NCBI GenBank assembly: GCA_047602645.1
Contig: JASGGU010000001.1
Span: 124,001-188,000 of the forward strand
Reading direction: 5' to 3'
Source of the DNA: JAEYFP01 sp047602645
Lineage (GTDB): Bacteria; Bacillota; Clostridia; Lachnospirales; Lachnospiraceae
DNA: 64,000 bases
Shown here: positions 7,828 to 16,754 of the stretch, piece after piece
Position numbering within the stretch: the first letter of the stretch is position 1
Layout: each line of letters opens with the position of its first letter
Program-made: the position numbers and the translations under genes
The notes under the pieces: model-generated
The model's database searches: none
Told to the model about the DNA's origin: nothing
Seen by the model: only the letters and a program-made list of their open reading frames with translations

Positions 7828-9081
7828 ATGTCACAAAAAAGTAAGGATTTTGAAAAAGGAAGTTTGGTATTATTTGTTTTTATAATGGCTTGTAATATAA
7901 TTAATTATTTTTTTCAGATTGTAACAGGCAGACTGCTTGATGATGTAATATTATATGGAACAATGAATGCAATGCTATCAGTTCTTAATCTGGTTTCATT
8001 GCCGGTTGCTGTAATTACCCTTGTGGTTTCCAAGTATGCAGCTGAATTGAATGTTACAGATGATAAGGGAGAAATAAAATTTTTTATTAAGAAGGCAATT
8101 CAATATATTTTGGTAATTGTTTTAGTTGTAATCATTTTTGGTATTATCCTCTCCGCACCTATTGCGGAATACATGCATATTGAACAAGTAAGTTTGTTGA
8201 TAGTCATCATTGCTGGTGCGGCCATAAGCTATTTAATTCAAATAGCAACCGGTTTCTTTCAAGGAACAAAAAAATTTATTTCATATGGAATTTATAATTT
8301 AGTGGCGCCGGTTATAAAAACACTCTTATGTATTTTATTTGCATTTTTGGGTTATAAATTATTTGGAATAGTAATAGCTATTTTTTTATCCAATTTTTTT
8401 GCGGCAGTGTTGGGAATTTTATGGATTAATAAAAATTTAACAGGTGAATATGAAAAGAAAATCTCAATTCAAAAAAAGGAAATTTTGAGTTTTTCTTATT
8501 CTGCAATCCTGTTGAATGTTGGGATTACATTACTGAATAATGTTGATATGCTTTTAATTAAACACTATTTTGCAGATGATGCGGGGTATTATAGTGCCGC
8601 GTCCGTCTTAGGGAAACTCATATTGTATTTTACAAATGTAATTGTTGTAGTTCTTTTTCCGTTTGTAGTTGAAGAAAGTCATGATAAAAAGAAGACTTTT
8701 GTATTATTGCAGAAATCTTTACTTTATGGAATTATTCTTGCGTTCTTGTCTTCATTTTTATTAAATTTAGGATCTGGGTTTGCTATTAAAAAAATGTTTG
8801 GTGATACTTATCTCGGTGCTGTTGAGTTTATTCTTCCGATTTCAATTTTTGTAACAGCATTGAGTATATTAACTATAATTGCAAATCATGATCTGGCTCG
8901 CGAAAAGGGCAATTTTGTAATAATATCTATGATTTTAGCTACATTATTGGATATTGTTTTAATTAAAATATTTCATGAAAATATTTTAATTGATGTTTGG
9001 ATTCTTACAGGTGTAATGATCATAGTAACATTAATTAATTTAATAAGGGTGTTAGCGGGGTATAAAGTTGATTATGAATGA
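7828..9081 (+). CDS. Polysaccharide flippase (Wzx-like, MOP superfamily)
   Basis: The 417-residue protein has about 12 membrane helices and the general pattern of oligosaccharide flippases: FQIVTGRLLDD in the first loop, then LLNNVDMLLIKHYFADDAGYYSAASVLGK in the middle, the usual segment where the second half begins. It would move lipid-linked repeat units across the membrane. Its position among glycosyltransferases and acyltransferases fits a Wzx/Wzy-type pathway, although no Wzy polymerase is recognised in the window. The final codons overlap the next gene. Confidence 0.85.
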   Translation: MSQKSKDFEKGSLVLFVFIMACNIINYFFQIVTGRLLDDVILYGTMNAMLSVLNLVSLPVAVITLVVSKYAAELNVTDDKGEIKFFIKKAIQYILVIVLVVIIFGIILSAPIAEYMHIEQVSLLIVIIAGAAISYLIQIATGFFQGTKKFISYGIYNLVAPVIKTLLCILFAFLGYKLFGIVIAIFLSNFFAAVLGILWINKNLTGEYEKKISIQKKEILSFSYSAILLNVGITLLNNVDMLLIKHYFADDAGYYSAASVLGKLILYFTNVIVVVLFPFVVEESHDKKKTFVLLQKSLLYGIILAFLSSFLLNLGSGFAIKKMFGDTYLGAVEFILPISIFVTALSILTIIANHDLAREKGNFVIISMILATLLDIVLIKIFHENILIDVWILTGVMIIVTLINLIRVLAGYKVDYE

Positions 9082-9829
9082 TTATGCGGTGGTTATAATG
9101 GGATGTAATGAATATGTTGATATTGCCTATTTTAATGCCTATTTTTTGGATAAATACTGGAAAAACTCAAGTGACATTATTTATGTTACAGAAACGATAC
9201 TTCCGCACAACCCAATATATAATAAAGAAATTGCAACTGAGGAGCGTATGCTTTGGAGTTTGAGATTATTATATGCATTAGAAAATATAAAAAAAGAATA
9301 TGTTATTCTTTTTTGTGATGATTTTTTTATTGATTCTTTTGTAGACAATGAGGAAATAGAAAAATTGATAGCGGTATGCAGAAATAATAAGCTGGGGTGC
9401 TTAAAACTAATTCCGAGTGCTGATGCATATGAAATAGTTGATGAGAAATATGGAAATTGCAGTCTGGGCACATATCGACTTTCTACAATGCCTGCGATTT
9501 GGAACGTGAATTATTTGAATAAAATTGCAAAATTAGGAGTTAATGCGTGGGACTTTGAAATTTCAGGTTCTCAGTATAGTTTAGAATTGCCGGATAAAGT
9601 ATGGTGTACCAGAAAAGAGATAATTTCCTTTGTTCATGCTGTCAATAAAGGAAAGTGGGAGTTGGAAGCGATACGTTTATTCAAAAATGAAAATATACCA
9701 TTTGATAAATTTAGTAATAGAAAGCAGATTTCAATAGTTAAGCATTGCTATCGTCAAATGGGAGGCTATATTATTAGAAATTTTCCTGAATTATACAAAA
9801 TAGTAAGAAAAATTATGGGAAAGGAATAA
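9074..9829 (+). CDS. Uncharacterised protein of polysaccharide loci, putative glycosyltransferase
   Basis: I do not firmly recognise this 251-residue protein. It has no membrane segment. A hydrophobic strand followed by an acidic cluster, EYVILFCDDFFIDSF near residue 85, resembles the DxD-type metal site of GT-A glycosyltransferases, and the N-terminal AVVIMGCNEYVD looks like the first strand and nucleotide loop. Its position between the flippase and the sugar epimerase, with an 8-bp overlap with the flippase stop, supports a role in glycan assembly. ATG 9074 is preferred over TTG 9068. Confidence 0.55.
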   Translation: MNDYAVVIMGCNEYVDIAYFNAYFLDKYWKNSSDIIYVTETILPHNPIYNKEIATEERMLWSLRLLYALENIKKEYVILFCDDFFIDSFVDNEEIEKLIAVCRNNKLGCLKLIPSADAYEIVDEKYGNCSLGTYRLSTMPAIWNVNYLNKIAKLGVNAWDFEISGSQYSLELPDKVWCTRKEIISFVHAVNKGKWELEAIRLFKNENIPFDKFSNRKQISIVKHCYRQMGGYIIRNFPELYKIVRKIMGKE

Positions 9830-9831
9830 AA

Positions 9832-10764
9832 ATGGATACAGCGATTATCACGGGGGCAAATGGTTTAATTGGAAAAAATCTTGTTGAAAAATTATCAAAT
9901 AAGGGATATCACGTTTATGCTATCGTGAGAAATCAAAATGAAAATATATCGATTTTACAGCAGTTATCTAATGTGGAAATAATTTATTGTGATTTGGAAG
10001 AAATAAGTAATCTTGAATATTTAATTGAAAATAGAGTATTTAATTTTTTTTTTCATTTGGCATGGGAGGGATCTTCGGGAAAAGACAGAGAAGATCATGA
10101 GATTCAACTAAAAAATGTTAGTGCTTTTTGCAATGCGGCAAAAGTGTCAGCAATACTCGGATGTAAGAAATTTTTGGGAATAGGAAGTGTTGTTGAGCTT
10201 TCTGTACATGATGCTATGATAAATGAATACTTCAGGCCGGAACTTACAGCACAGTATGCTTTTGCAAAAATAGCATCAAATTATATGAGCAGGTGTATTT
10301 GCACCGATCTGAATATTTCCTTTAATTGGGCATATATATCGAATTTGTATGGAGTAGGGGATAAGACGAATAATATTATAAGTTATGTTATAAGACATTA
10401 TTTAAAAAACGAATCCCCTGGTTTGACGGAAGGAAATCAGCTGGCAGACTTTATAGAGGTATCTGATGTGGCAAGTGCATTAATTGCAATCGCAGAAAAG
10501 GGGAATGCGGGTGCTGCTTATTATGTTGGAGGAAGCAATATAAAGCCTTTGAAAGATTTTATCTTACAGATAAGAAATAAGATAAATCCAAACCTTGATA
10601 GCGGTTTGGGGCGAAAGTCTTTCAATGGTCAAAGTATCAATTATAGTAATATTAATATTGACAGATTAGAAAAGGATACTGGTTTTAAGCCTGAAATTTC
10701 ATTTGATGATGGAATAACAAAGATGATAAATTGGATTAAAAATAAAAGGGATGTGATACTATGA
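9832..10764 (+). CDS. Extended SDR, probable CDP-4-keto-3,6-dideoxyhexose reductase (RfbJ-like)
   Basis: The 310-residue protein has the extended short-chain dehydrogenase layout: IITGANGLIGKNLVEKL (Gly-rich nucleotide loop), a FFHLAWEG strand end, a GIGSVVEL serine strand, and YAFAKIAS giving the catalytic Tyr-x3-Lys. C-terminal DFIEVSDVASALIAIAEK is a typical substrate-domain motif. Directly downstream, overlapping by 4 bp, are genes for the CDP-glucose to CDP-3,6-dideoxyhexose steps, so this enzyme most likely performs the last C4 reduction, as abequose, paratose or ascarylose synthases do. The stereochemistry, and so the final sugar, cannot be told by reading. A C4 epimerase role is the alternative. 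Confidence 0.75.
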   Translation: MDTAIITGANGLIGKNLVEKLSNKGYHVYAIVRNQNENISILQQLSNVEIIYCDLEEISNLEYLIENRVFNFFFHLAWEGSSGKDREDHEIQLKNVSAFCNAAKVSAILGCKKFLGIGSVVELSVHDAMINEYFRPELTAQYAFAKIASNYMSRCICTDLNISFNWAYISNLYGVGDKTNNIISYVIRHYLKNESPGLTEGNQLADFIEVSDVASALIAIAEKGNAGAAYYVGGSNIKPLKDFILQIRNKINPNLDSGLGRKSFNGQSINYSNINIDRLEKDTGFKPEISFDDGITKMINWIKNKRDVIL

Positions 10765-11540
10765 AGGTAGTAATATTGGCAGGCGGTTTAGGTACCCGAA
10801 TAAGTGAAGAAAGTTATTTGCTTCCAAAGCCGATGATAGAAATTGGAGGAAAACCGATAATATGGCATATTATGAAATATTATTCAAGCTTTGGATATAA
10901 TGATTTTGTTATTTGTTGTGGTTATAAGCAGCACATAATTAAAGAATGGTTTGCAGATTATTATTTGCACAATAGTGATATTACACTTGATTTTTCGGAT
11001 AATAACCGTATGATTATACATAATAATTTTGCGGAGCCATGGAAAGTAACACTGGTTGATACCGGCTTGAACACAATGACGGGAGGAAGAATAAAAAGAG
11101 TCAGACAATATATTGGAAATGAAAAATTTATGCTGACATATGGAGATGGAGTTTCAAATGTCAATATTGAAGATCTTGTAAAACATCATGAAAGCTATGG
11201 AAAAATTGCTACGGTTACAGTCTATAATGCAGGCCAGCGCTATGGAATTGTTGAGATGGATGAAGACGGTATAATAAGAAGATTCCGTGAAAAAAATGAT
11301 ATTGATGGAGATTTGGTTAATATAGGATACATGGTATTAGAGCCGAATATATTTGATTATATTTCTGATGATAGTACGGTATTTGAGAAAGGGCCTCTTG
11401 AGAAGGTTGCGGAAGAAGGGCAGCTTAAAGCTTTTTTGCATAATGGATTTTGGCAGTGTATGGATACGCAAAGAGAAAAACAAAAACTTGAAAAGATGAT
11501 AGATGAAAATAAGGCCCCATGGATGGTATGGAGAAGGTAG
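10761..11540 (+). CDS. rfbF: Glucose-1-phosphate cytidylyltransferase
   Basis: The 259-residue protein matches RfbF in length and motifs: VVILAGGLGTRISEES (nucleotide loop), LPKPMIEIGGKPIIWHIMK, LTYGDGVSNVN (metal-binding Asp) and GFWQCMDTQREK near the C-terminus. It makes CDP-glucose from CTP and glucose 1-phosphate, the entry to CDP-3,6-dideoxyhexoses. The ATG overlaps the previous stop (ATGA). Codon use is AT-rich like the genes to its left, whereas rfbG to its right is clearly more GC-rich, so a composition boundary falls between two steps of one pathway. Confidence 0.93.
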   Translation: MKVVILAGGLGTRISEESYLLPKPMIEIGGKPIIWHIMKYYSSFGYNDFVICCGYKQHIIKEWFADYYLHNSDITLDFSDNNRMIIHNNFAEPWKVTLVDTGLNTMTGGRIKRVRQYIGNEKFMLTYGDGVSNVNIEDLVKHHESYGKIATVTVYNAGQRYGIVEMDEDGIIRRFREKNDIDGDLVNIGYMVLEPNIFDYISDDSTVFEKGPLEKVAEEGQLKAFLHNGFWQCMDTQREKQKLEKMIDENKAPWMVWRR

Positions 11541-11672
11541 AATTAGAAATTGTTTGTTTTCATAATATTACTTATTTTCTCTTGTTTATGAACAGTATGT
11601 TCCGGTAATCAATCTGGAATAATTATTTTATTTCTTTTGGGTGGAATCTTATTGAAATGCGGAGGCAATGCA

Positions 11673-12809
11673 GTGAATTACGACTACATGAATAATTTTT
11701 ATAGCAGAAAAAAAGTACTCGTTACTGGGCATACCGGCTTTAAGGGTACGTGGCTTTGCCAGATATTAAAGGAATTTGGGGCAGATGTGATCGGATATGC
11801 CCTAAAGCCGCCGACGGAGCCAAGTCTGTTTGTGCTAACTGCTATGGATCGGGATATGAGCGCCCATAATGGAGATATCCGTGACAGGGAATCCCTGAGG
11901 CGGATTTTTGAGAAGGAACAGCCGGAAATTGTCATTCATATGGCGGCACAGCCGCTTGTGCGGGAATCGTATGCTAATCCGGCGGATACGTATGAAACGA
12001 ATGTAATGGGTACGGTGAATCTGTTGGATTGTATAAGGTTGACTCCGACGGTCAAATCGGTTGTAAATGTAACAACGGATAAAGTTTATCGGAACAATGA
12101 GTGGAAAAGGGGATATGTGGAGACGGATGTGTTGGATGGTTATGACCCTTATTCTAACAGCAAATCCTGTTCGGAGCTTGTGACGCATAGCTATGTGCAG
12201 GCTTTTTTAAAGGCGCAGGGTGTTGCGGTTTCGACTTGCCGGGCCGGGAATGTGATCGGCGGCGGTGATTTTGCAAAGGACCGAATTATTCCTGATTGTG
12301 TCAGAGCCGCAGAGCAACTGGTGAGACAATGCGGCGGTACGACAGAAGGTGATATTGTAGTGCGAAATCCACATTCTATACGTCCTTATCAGCATGTACT
12401 GGAGCCGCTGTTTGCATATTTGATGGTAGCACTGGAACAGTATGAACGGCCGGAGCTCTCTAATTGTTATAATGTGGGACCGGAGGATGATAACTGTGTT
12501 ACAACCGGAGAACTGGTGGATTTGTTTTGCAAGCTTTGGAATGCTGAGATGGATTCAGAGGGATATGAACAATTAGGCTGGATTGATCAGTTTGACGGAG
12601 GGCCTCATGAGGCCAACTTTTTAAAACTGGACTGTACAAAGCTAAAGCAGACCTTTGGATGGAAACCAAAGTGGTCAATAGAGAAGACGTTGGAACAGGT
12701 AGTGGAATTTGAACAATTACGGATTTTAACAAGCGATAAAAAAAACAATTTAGAGTCTGTATTGTGCAATTGTATGCACAGGCAGATTGAGGAATATAGA
12801 AAGGCCTGA
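11673..12809 (+). CDS. rfbG: CDP-glucose 4,6-dehydratase
   Basis: The protein (378 residues from the GTG chosen here) is an extended SDR with VLVTGHTGFKGTWLCQ, the diagnostic nucleotide loop of CDP-glucose dehydratases, then HMAAQPLVRESY, VNVTTDKVYRN (catalytic Thr-Asp-Lys region) and YDPYSNSKSCSE (Tyr-x3-Lys). It makes CDP-4-keto-6-deoxyglucose. GTG 11673 has GGAGG 7 bp upstream; ATG 11688 is a possible alternative nearer the usual family start. A 130-bp AT-rich gap precedes it, unlike the overlapping genes before, so it may have its own promoter. Confidence 0.92.
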   Translation: MNYDYMNNFYSRKKVLVTGHTGFKGTWLCQILKEFGADVIGYALKPPTEPSLFVLTAMDRDMSAHNGDIRDRESLRRIFEKEQPEIVIHMAAQPLVRESYANPADTYETNVMGTVNLLDCIRLTPTVKSVVNVTTDKVYRNNEWKRGYVETDVLDGYDPYSNSKSCSELVTHSYVQAFLKAQGVAVSTCRAGNVIGGGDFAKDRIIPDCVRAAEQLVRQCGGTTEGDIVVRNPHSIRPYQHVLEPLFAYLMVALEQYERPELSNCYNVGPEDDNCVTTGELVDLFCKLWNAEMDSEGYEQLGWIDQFDGGPHEANFLKLDCTKLKQTFGWKPKWSIEKTLEQVVEFEQLRILTSDKKNNLESVLCNCMHRQIEEYRKA

Positions 12810-12855
12810 TTCTATAAAGGCTGAATGGCAGCAAACAGGGAATGGAGATCGGAAA

Positions 12856-14190
12856 ATGTTTGATCATAAAACAGAGCAGCAGGCCCGTGAGGAAATTTTG
12901 GAGGCTGTAGGAGAATATTGTGAGAAGTACCATAACCGTAAGAAATCTTTTGAGGATGGCGACCGCATTCCGTATGCGTCCAGAGTTTATGACAGCGCAG
13001 AAATGAAAAATCTTGTGGACAGTGCGCTTGAATTCTGGCTGACTTCGGGGAGGTATACGGACAGATTTGAAAAAAAGCTTTCTGATTATTTGGGGGTGAA
13101 ATACTGCTCCCTTGTGAATTCGGGTTCCTCGGCAAACCTGAATGCTTTTATGGCATTGACCTCACCGCTGTTAGGGGAACGGACAGTGCGGCGCGGGGAT
13201 GAGGTCATTACGGTGGCTGCAGGCTTTCCGACAACGGTGACTCCGATCATTCAGTATGGTGCGGTACCGGTCTTTGTAGATGTTACGATCGGACAGTATA
13301 ATGTAGACGTAACAATGCTGGAGGAGGCTTATTCATCGAAGACAAAAGCGGTTATGCTGGCGCATACGCTCGGTAATCCGTTTGATTTAAAGGCTGTGAA
13401 GGAATTTTGTGAGAAACATCAGCTGTGGCTGATTGAGGATAATTGTGATGCGCTTGGTTCGAAATACAATTTGGACGGTAAGGAGTATTTTACGGGTACG
13501 ATAGGAGATATCGGTACATCAAGCTTTTATCCGCCCCATCATATGACTATGGGAGAAGGTGGAGCTGTCTATACGAATGATCCGCTGCTGCACAAATGTA
13601 TTCGTTCTTTTAGAGACTGGGGTAGGGACTGTGTTTGCCCATCCGGTCACGACAATTTTTGTGGGCACCGTTTTGACAGACAATACGGAGAGCTGCCGCT
13701 TGGATATGACCATAAGTATGTCTATTCTCATTTTGGCTATAATTTGAAGGCAACAGATATGCAGGCAGCCATCGGATGTGCACAGCTTGAGAAGTTTCCC
13801 TCGTTTGTAGCCCGGAGGCGTGAGAATTTTGTTCGTCTTAGCACGGGACTTGCGGAGCTTAAGGATAAGCTGATTCTGCCGGAAGCATGTGAAAATTCTG
13901 TTCCGAGCTGGTTTGGTTTTCTGATCACCTGCAAGGAAGGCATTGACCGTAATGCTCTTGTACAGAAATTGGAGGGTGCGGGAGTTCAGACACGTATGCT
14001 TTTTTCCGGAAATTTGACCAAGCATCCCTGCTTTGACGAGATGAGAAGGACGGGTGAGGGATATCGCGTTGTCGGAGAACTGAAGAATACCGATCGTATT
14101 ATGTCGGATGCCTTTTGGGTTGGAGTTTATCCGGGCATGACGGAGGAAATGATTGATTATATGGTGCAAATGATTAAAAAGAATATATAG
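12856..14190 (+). CDS. rfbH: CDP-4-keto-6-deoxyglucose 3-dehydrase (E1, RfbH-type)
   Basis: The 444-residue protein is an unusual aminotransferase-fold enzyme. Where aminotransferases have the PLP-binding lysine it has FYPPHHMTMGEGG, with His228 matching the His of Yersinia E1. Cys259-x-Cys261-x7-Cys269 (in DWGRDCVCPSGHDNFCG) plus Cys197 fit its [2Fe-2S] ligands. E1 dehydrates C3 using pyridoxamine phosphate and an iron-sulphur centre, and normally needs the reductase E3 (RfbI), which is absent from this window. The ATG at 12856 with GGAGATCGGA before it gives the standard start. Base composition matches rfbG. Confidence 0.92.
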   Translation: MFDHKTEQQAREEILEAVGEYCEKYHNRKKSFEDGDRIPYASRVYDSAEMKNLVDSALEFWLTSGRYTDRFEKKLSDYLGVKYCSLVNSGSSANLNAFMALTSPLLGERTVRRGDEVITVAAGFPTTVTPIIQYGAVPVFVDVTIGQYNVDVTMLEEAYSSKTKAVMLAHTLGNPFDLKAVKEFCEKHQLWLIEDNCDALGSKYNLDGKEYFTGTIGDIGTSSFYPPHHMTMGEGGAVYTNDPLLHKCIRSFRDWGRDCVCPSGHDNFCGHRFDRQYGELPLGYDHKYVYSHFGYNLKATDMQAAIGCAQLEKFPSFVARRRENFVRLSTGLAELKDKLILPEACENSVPSWFGFLITCKEGIDRNALVQKLEGAGVQTRMLFSGNLTKHPCFDEMRRTGEGYRVVGELKNTDRIMSDAFWVGVYPGMTEEMIDYMVQMIKKNI

Positions 14191-14233
14191 AAAAAGTGCG
14201 GATATAATCTGATCTGGAGGAAAATAGAGCTCT

Positions 14234-15334
14234 ATGCAAAAGGAGAAGCAGGGCAAGGCGTATATGAAAAAGAATATTCACTTGGAGATCGTTAGGATCT
14301 TTGCATTGATCTGCATTATTTTTAATCATACCGGCGAAAACGGCTATCTGCTTTTTCAGGTGACAGATCAGTCTGTTCTTCGTATGTTTTCAATTTTTTT
14401 ATCAAATCTCTGTAAAATAGGTGTACCTTTATTTTTTATGATATCGGGCGCTCTTTTAATTCCTAAAAAAGAGTCTCTAAAGGAACTGTTTGTAAAAAGA
14501 GTCCTTCGTATTATAATCATAATCATTGCATTTTCTTTTATCTATTATGTCAGATTCTATCTGCAGCATCCGGAATATGGCTTCAATCTAATCTTTTTTG
14601 TTAAATTGATTTATTCAGAACCATTTATTACACCGTTTTGGTTTTTATATTCTTATCTTACCTTTTTGCTGATACTGCCTTTTCTCAGACGACTGGCGCT
14701 TGCCTTATCTGATATGGAGTATTTATATTTGGGCATACTTGCAGTTGTTTTCCTTTTTCTTATTAAGATGCCGGAATATGTGCTGGATTGCGCGATTAAT
14801 ATTTCGATTCCGCTGCTTACAACAATTATTATTTTTCCGATGTTGGGGTACTTTATTGAGAATCGCCTGCGAAAGGAATTTTTCTCTCATAGGTATTACC
14901 TTCTTGCATGGGCTGCAATTCTTTTGAATGGTTGTGCCGGTATTTTGATGACATATTTATATCATCGTAAAACAGGAATCTACGATGTTATATTTGTTGA
15001 AAAGTTCAACCTGATCCCGGCTGTTGCCGTATTTTTTATTATCAAATATAGCTGTGACCGGCTTGGACATAGCATTTCCGAAAAAGGAATGCACGCTCCT
15101 CTTTCACAGAGGAAAGAGAGGGTTATCCTTTATGTCGGAAGCTGTACCTTTTGTACGTACTTGTTTGAAGAAATGCTTCGCATTGATCTTTTTATAAAAC
15201 TGTTTGCACAGTTTTCTCCGCCTCTGCCGACACTGCTTGTATCTGTTCTTTATATTGTCTGTATGCTTGTTGCGGGAGTTGCCGTCTCTACTGTTTTGAA
15301 GCGTTTGCCGGGGATGAAGTGGCTGGGGCTTTAG
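14234..15334 (+). CDS. Acyltransferase 3 family membrane protein
   Basis: The 366-residue protein is another membrane O-acyltransferase, with HLEIVRIFALICIIFNHTGE at the start (conserved His), LCKIGVPLFFMISGALLIPK, and about ten membrane helices. It closes the glycan locus and converges on the TetR gene with only 24 bp between stops. ATG 14234 follows CTGGAGG by 13 bp; ATG 14264 would remove ten hydrophilic residues and is equally possible. Its likely task is acylation of a surface sugar, but membrane proteins of this family also modify other molecules, so the link to this locus is inferred from position. Confidence 0.82.
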   Translation: MQKEKQGKAYMKKNIHLEIVRIFALICIIFNHTGENGYLLFQVTDQSVLRMFSIFLSNLCKIGVPLFFMISGALLIPKKESLKELFVKRVLRIIIIIIAFSFIYYVRFYLQHPEYGFNLIFFVKLIYSEPFITPFWFLYSYLTFLLILPFLRRLALALSDMEYLYLGILAVVFLFLIKMPEYVLDCAINISIPLLTTIIIFPMLGYFIENRLRKEFFSHRYYLLAWAAILLNGCAGILMTYLYHRKTGIYDVIFVEKFNLIPAVAVFFIIKYSCDRLGHSISEKGMHAPLSQRKERVILYVGSCTFCTYLFEEMLRIDLFIKLFAQFSPPLPTLLVSVLYIVCMLVAGVAVSTVLKRLPGMKWLGL

Positions 15335-15358
15335 GATGGATGTGCATGCTCTGCAAAA

Positions 15359-15976
15359 TTAATTGCAAAAAGCCACAAATAGCATATCTATCAGCACCGA
15401 CACATAGTTTTCGATATCGTAAGAATAGTTCCGTCTGGCCCAGTCCATAGAACAGCCGCGCAGGCAGGTGATAAGCTTGTCTACGATTTCATCGGCGGAA
15501 TATTTTTTGTTGAATTCACCCGTGGCCTGTCCATGAAGTACGATTTCTGTAGGGATCGTATAAAGGGGCCGGCTTTTTTCTGTTACAAGCGTATCTGCGG
15601 TATTTGGAAGCGGAATTTTGGGACTGCTCAAGACACCGCCATAGAGGTGACTGGTGTAGGCGGTTTCTCTGGCGAACCCAAGCACAAAGGATTTTATGTT
15701 TTCCAGATCACTGTCGGCGGTAAGCTGGGGCTTCACTTCTTCAGTCAGATAGATGTCAACCTGTCCGAGAATCATAGTCAGTAATTCTGTTTTATCCTGG
15801 AAATAATGATAAAAGGCGCCGATTGAAATGTTTGCGGCATCGCAGATGGCTCTTACAGAGGTCTCTTCATAGCCGATGTCCTGCATAACCTTAATGGCAC
15901 TGGAAATGATTTGTTTTTTCTTAGTTAAATGCTTGGTTGATTCTGACCTTTGTGCGTCTGTCTTTGCTGCTTCCAT
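15359..15976 (-). CDS. TetR/AcrR-family transcription regulator
   Basis: The 205-residue protein has an N-terminal TetR helix-turn-helix: KKQIISSAIKVMQDIGYEETSV, then AICDAANISIGAFYHYFQDKTEL, the standard recognition helix and Y-H-Y-F turn. The C-terminal ligand domain is not diagnostic. It is transcribed away from the P-II gene and the D-peptide operon, and the 252-bp gap between contains palindromes that could be its operators. It may therefore regulate the P-II gene or its own promoter; no ligand can be proposed. The ATG is set by AAGAGGA just upstream. Confidence 0.85.
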   Translation of the reverse strand: MEAAKTDAQRSESTKHLTKKKQIISSAIKVMQDIGYEETSVRAICDAANISIGAFYHYFQDKTELLTMILGQVDIYLTEEVKPQLTADSDLENIKSFVLGFARETAYTSHLYGGVLSSPKIPLPNTADTLVTEKSRPLYTIPTEIVLHGQATGEFNKKYSADEIVDKLITCLRGCSMDWARRNYSYDIENYVSVLIDMLFVAFCN

Positions 15977-16103
15977 AAAGAATCCTCTTTTCTGATTGAG
16001 AAGATGTTATTTGACTTCCTATTTTATTTTTAGCGGAAAATTCAGGAAAAATCAAGGATTTAACGAAAATAAATTGTTCTGAAAAACATTTTTGTGAAAA
16101 TAC

Positions 16104-16139
16104 AACAAAAATTTTGTTAAAAAAAACCGAACTTTGTTC
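16104..16139. promoter_or_regulatory. Palindromes in the tetR/P-II divergent gap, candidate TetR operators
   Basis: The 252-bp gap 15977-16228 between the divergent genes is AT-rich. It contains the 15-bp palindrome AACAAAAATTTTGTT (16104-16118) and, 10 bp further, GAACTTTGTTC (16129-16139). Either could bind the neighbouring TetR protein. No convincing -35/-10 pair was identified in the gap. Confidence 0.35.
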
Positions 16140-16228
16140 TAAAAATATATTGCAAAAAGAAGAATTGTGATTTATGATTAATAAAACAAAAACAGAACAG
16201 CGTTCTACTTTCGAAAGGAGAATGTGAG

Positions 16229-16570
16229 ATGAAGGAGCTGAGTATGTATATCCGGCCGGATAAGCTGGAAAAGGTAAAGAATATTCTGGTAGATAAATTT
16301 CTCTGCGGAGGAATGACGATCAGCAATGTGATGGGCTGCGGAAATCAAAAGGGTTTTACCGATGAATATGTGGGAGTCAGAAGCAGTGTGAATCTTCTTC
16401 CTAAAATTAAGATTGAGGTAATTGTAAAGGATGAGGATGTGGAAGCGATTGTAGAGGATATTTGTGATGAAACAGTGACGGGGATGTCGGGAGATGGCAA
16501 GATTATCATCAAGGAGGTACTCGACGCAGTCAGAGTCAGAACGAAGGAAAGAGGCAATCACGCAATATAG
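16229..16570 (+). CDS. P-II family nitrogen regulatory protein lacking the uridylylation tyrosine
   Basis: The 113-residue protein follows GlnB along its whole length: VMGCGNQKGFT before the T-loop, SVNLLPKIKIEV, and TGMSGDGKIIIKEVLDAVRVRT, the ATP/2-oxoglutarate binding C-loop region. In the T-loop the Tyr matching GlnB Tyr46 is present (Tyr47), but the position matching the uridylylated Tyr51 is Ser52, so control by GlnD-type uridylylation is unlikely. P-II proteins sense ATP/ADP and 2-oxoglutarate and bind transporters or enzymes. There is no amtB beside it; the neighbour is a peptide and D-amino acid operon, suggesting nitrogen control of that system. It ends in a strong terminator, so it forms its own transcript. 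Confidence 0.88.
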   Translation: MKELSMYIRPDKLEKVKNILVDKFLCGGMTISNVMGCGNQKGFTDEYVGVRSSVNLLPKIKIEVIVKDEDVEAIVEDICDETVTGMSGDGKIIIKEVLDAVRVRTKERGNHAI

Positions 16571-16601
16571 TGATAAGCCGGATTCAATTATATAGGAAAA
16601 T

Positions 16602-16645
16602 AAAAACGTACAAAGATGTAGAATATTACTTCTTTGTACGTTTTT
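16602..16645 (+). terminator. Rho-independent terminator after the P-II gene
   Basis: A perfect 14-bp stem (AAAAACGTACAAAG with CTTTGTACGTTTTT) and a 16-nt loop end in a T-run. The sequence just before it, 16588-16600, matches one arm of the dispersed hairpin repeat found elsewhere in the window (TTATATAGGAAAA). Confidence 0.9.
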
Positions 16646-16754
16646 CATTTTAAGCGGATGCAACGAAACAGTCATGCCTGCATGGCATTTCGGGAGCCCC
16701 GTGATAACATAAGCCGGCTAACGATCCGGTACACAATAGAAGGAGGAGATTTTC

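Noticed and set aside
13519..14256. 245-codon minus-strand frame opposite rfbH
   Set aside because: Antisense to a gene with clear catalytic motifs; no family resemblance.
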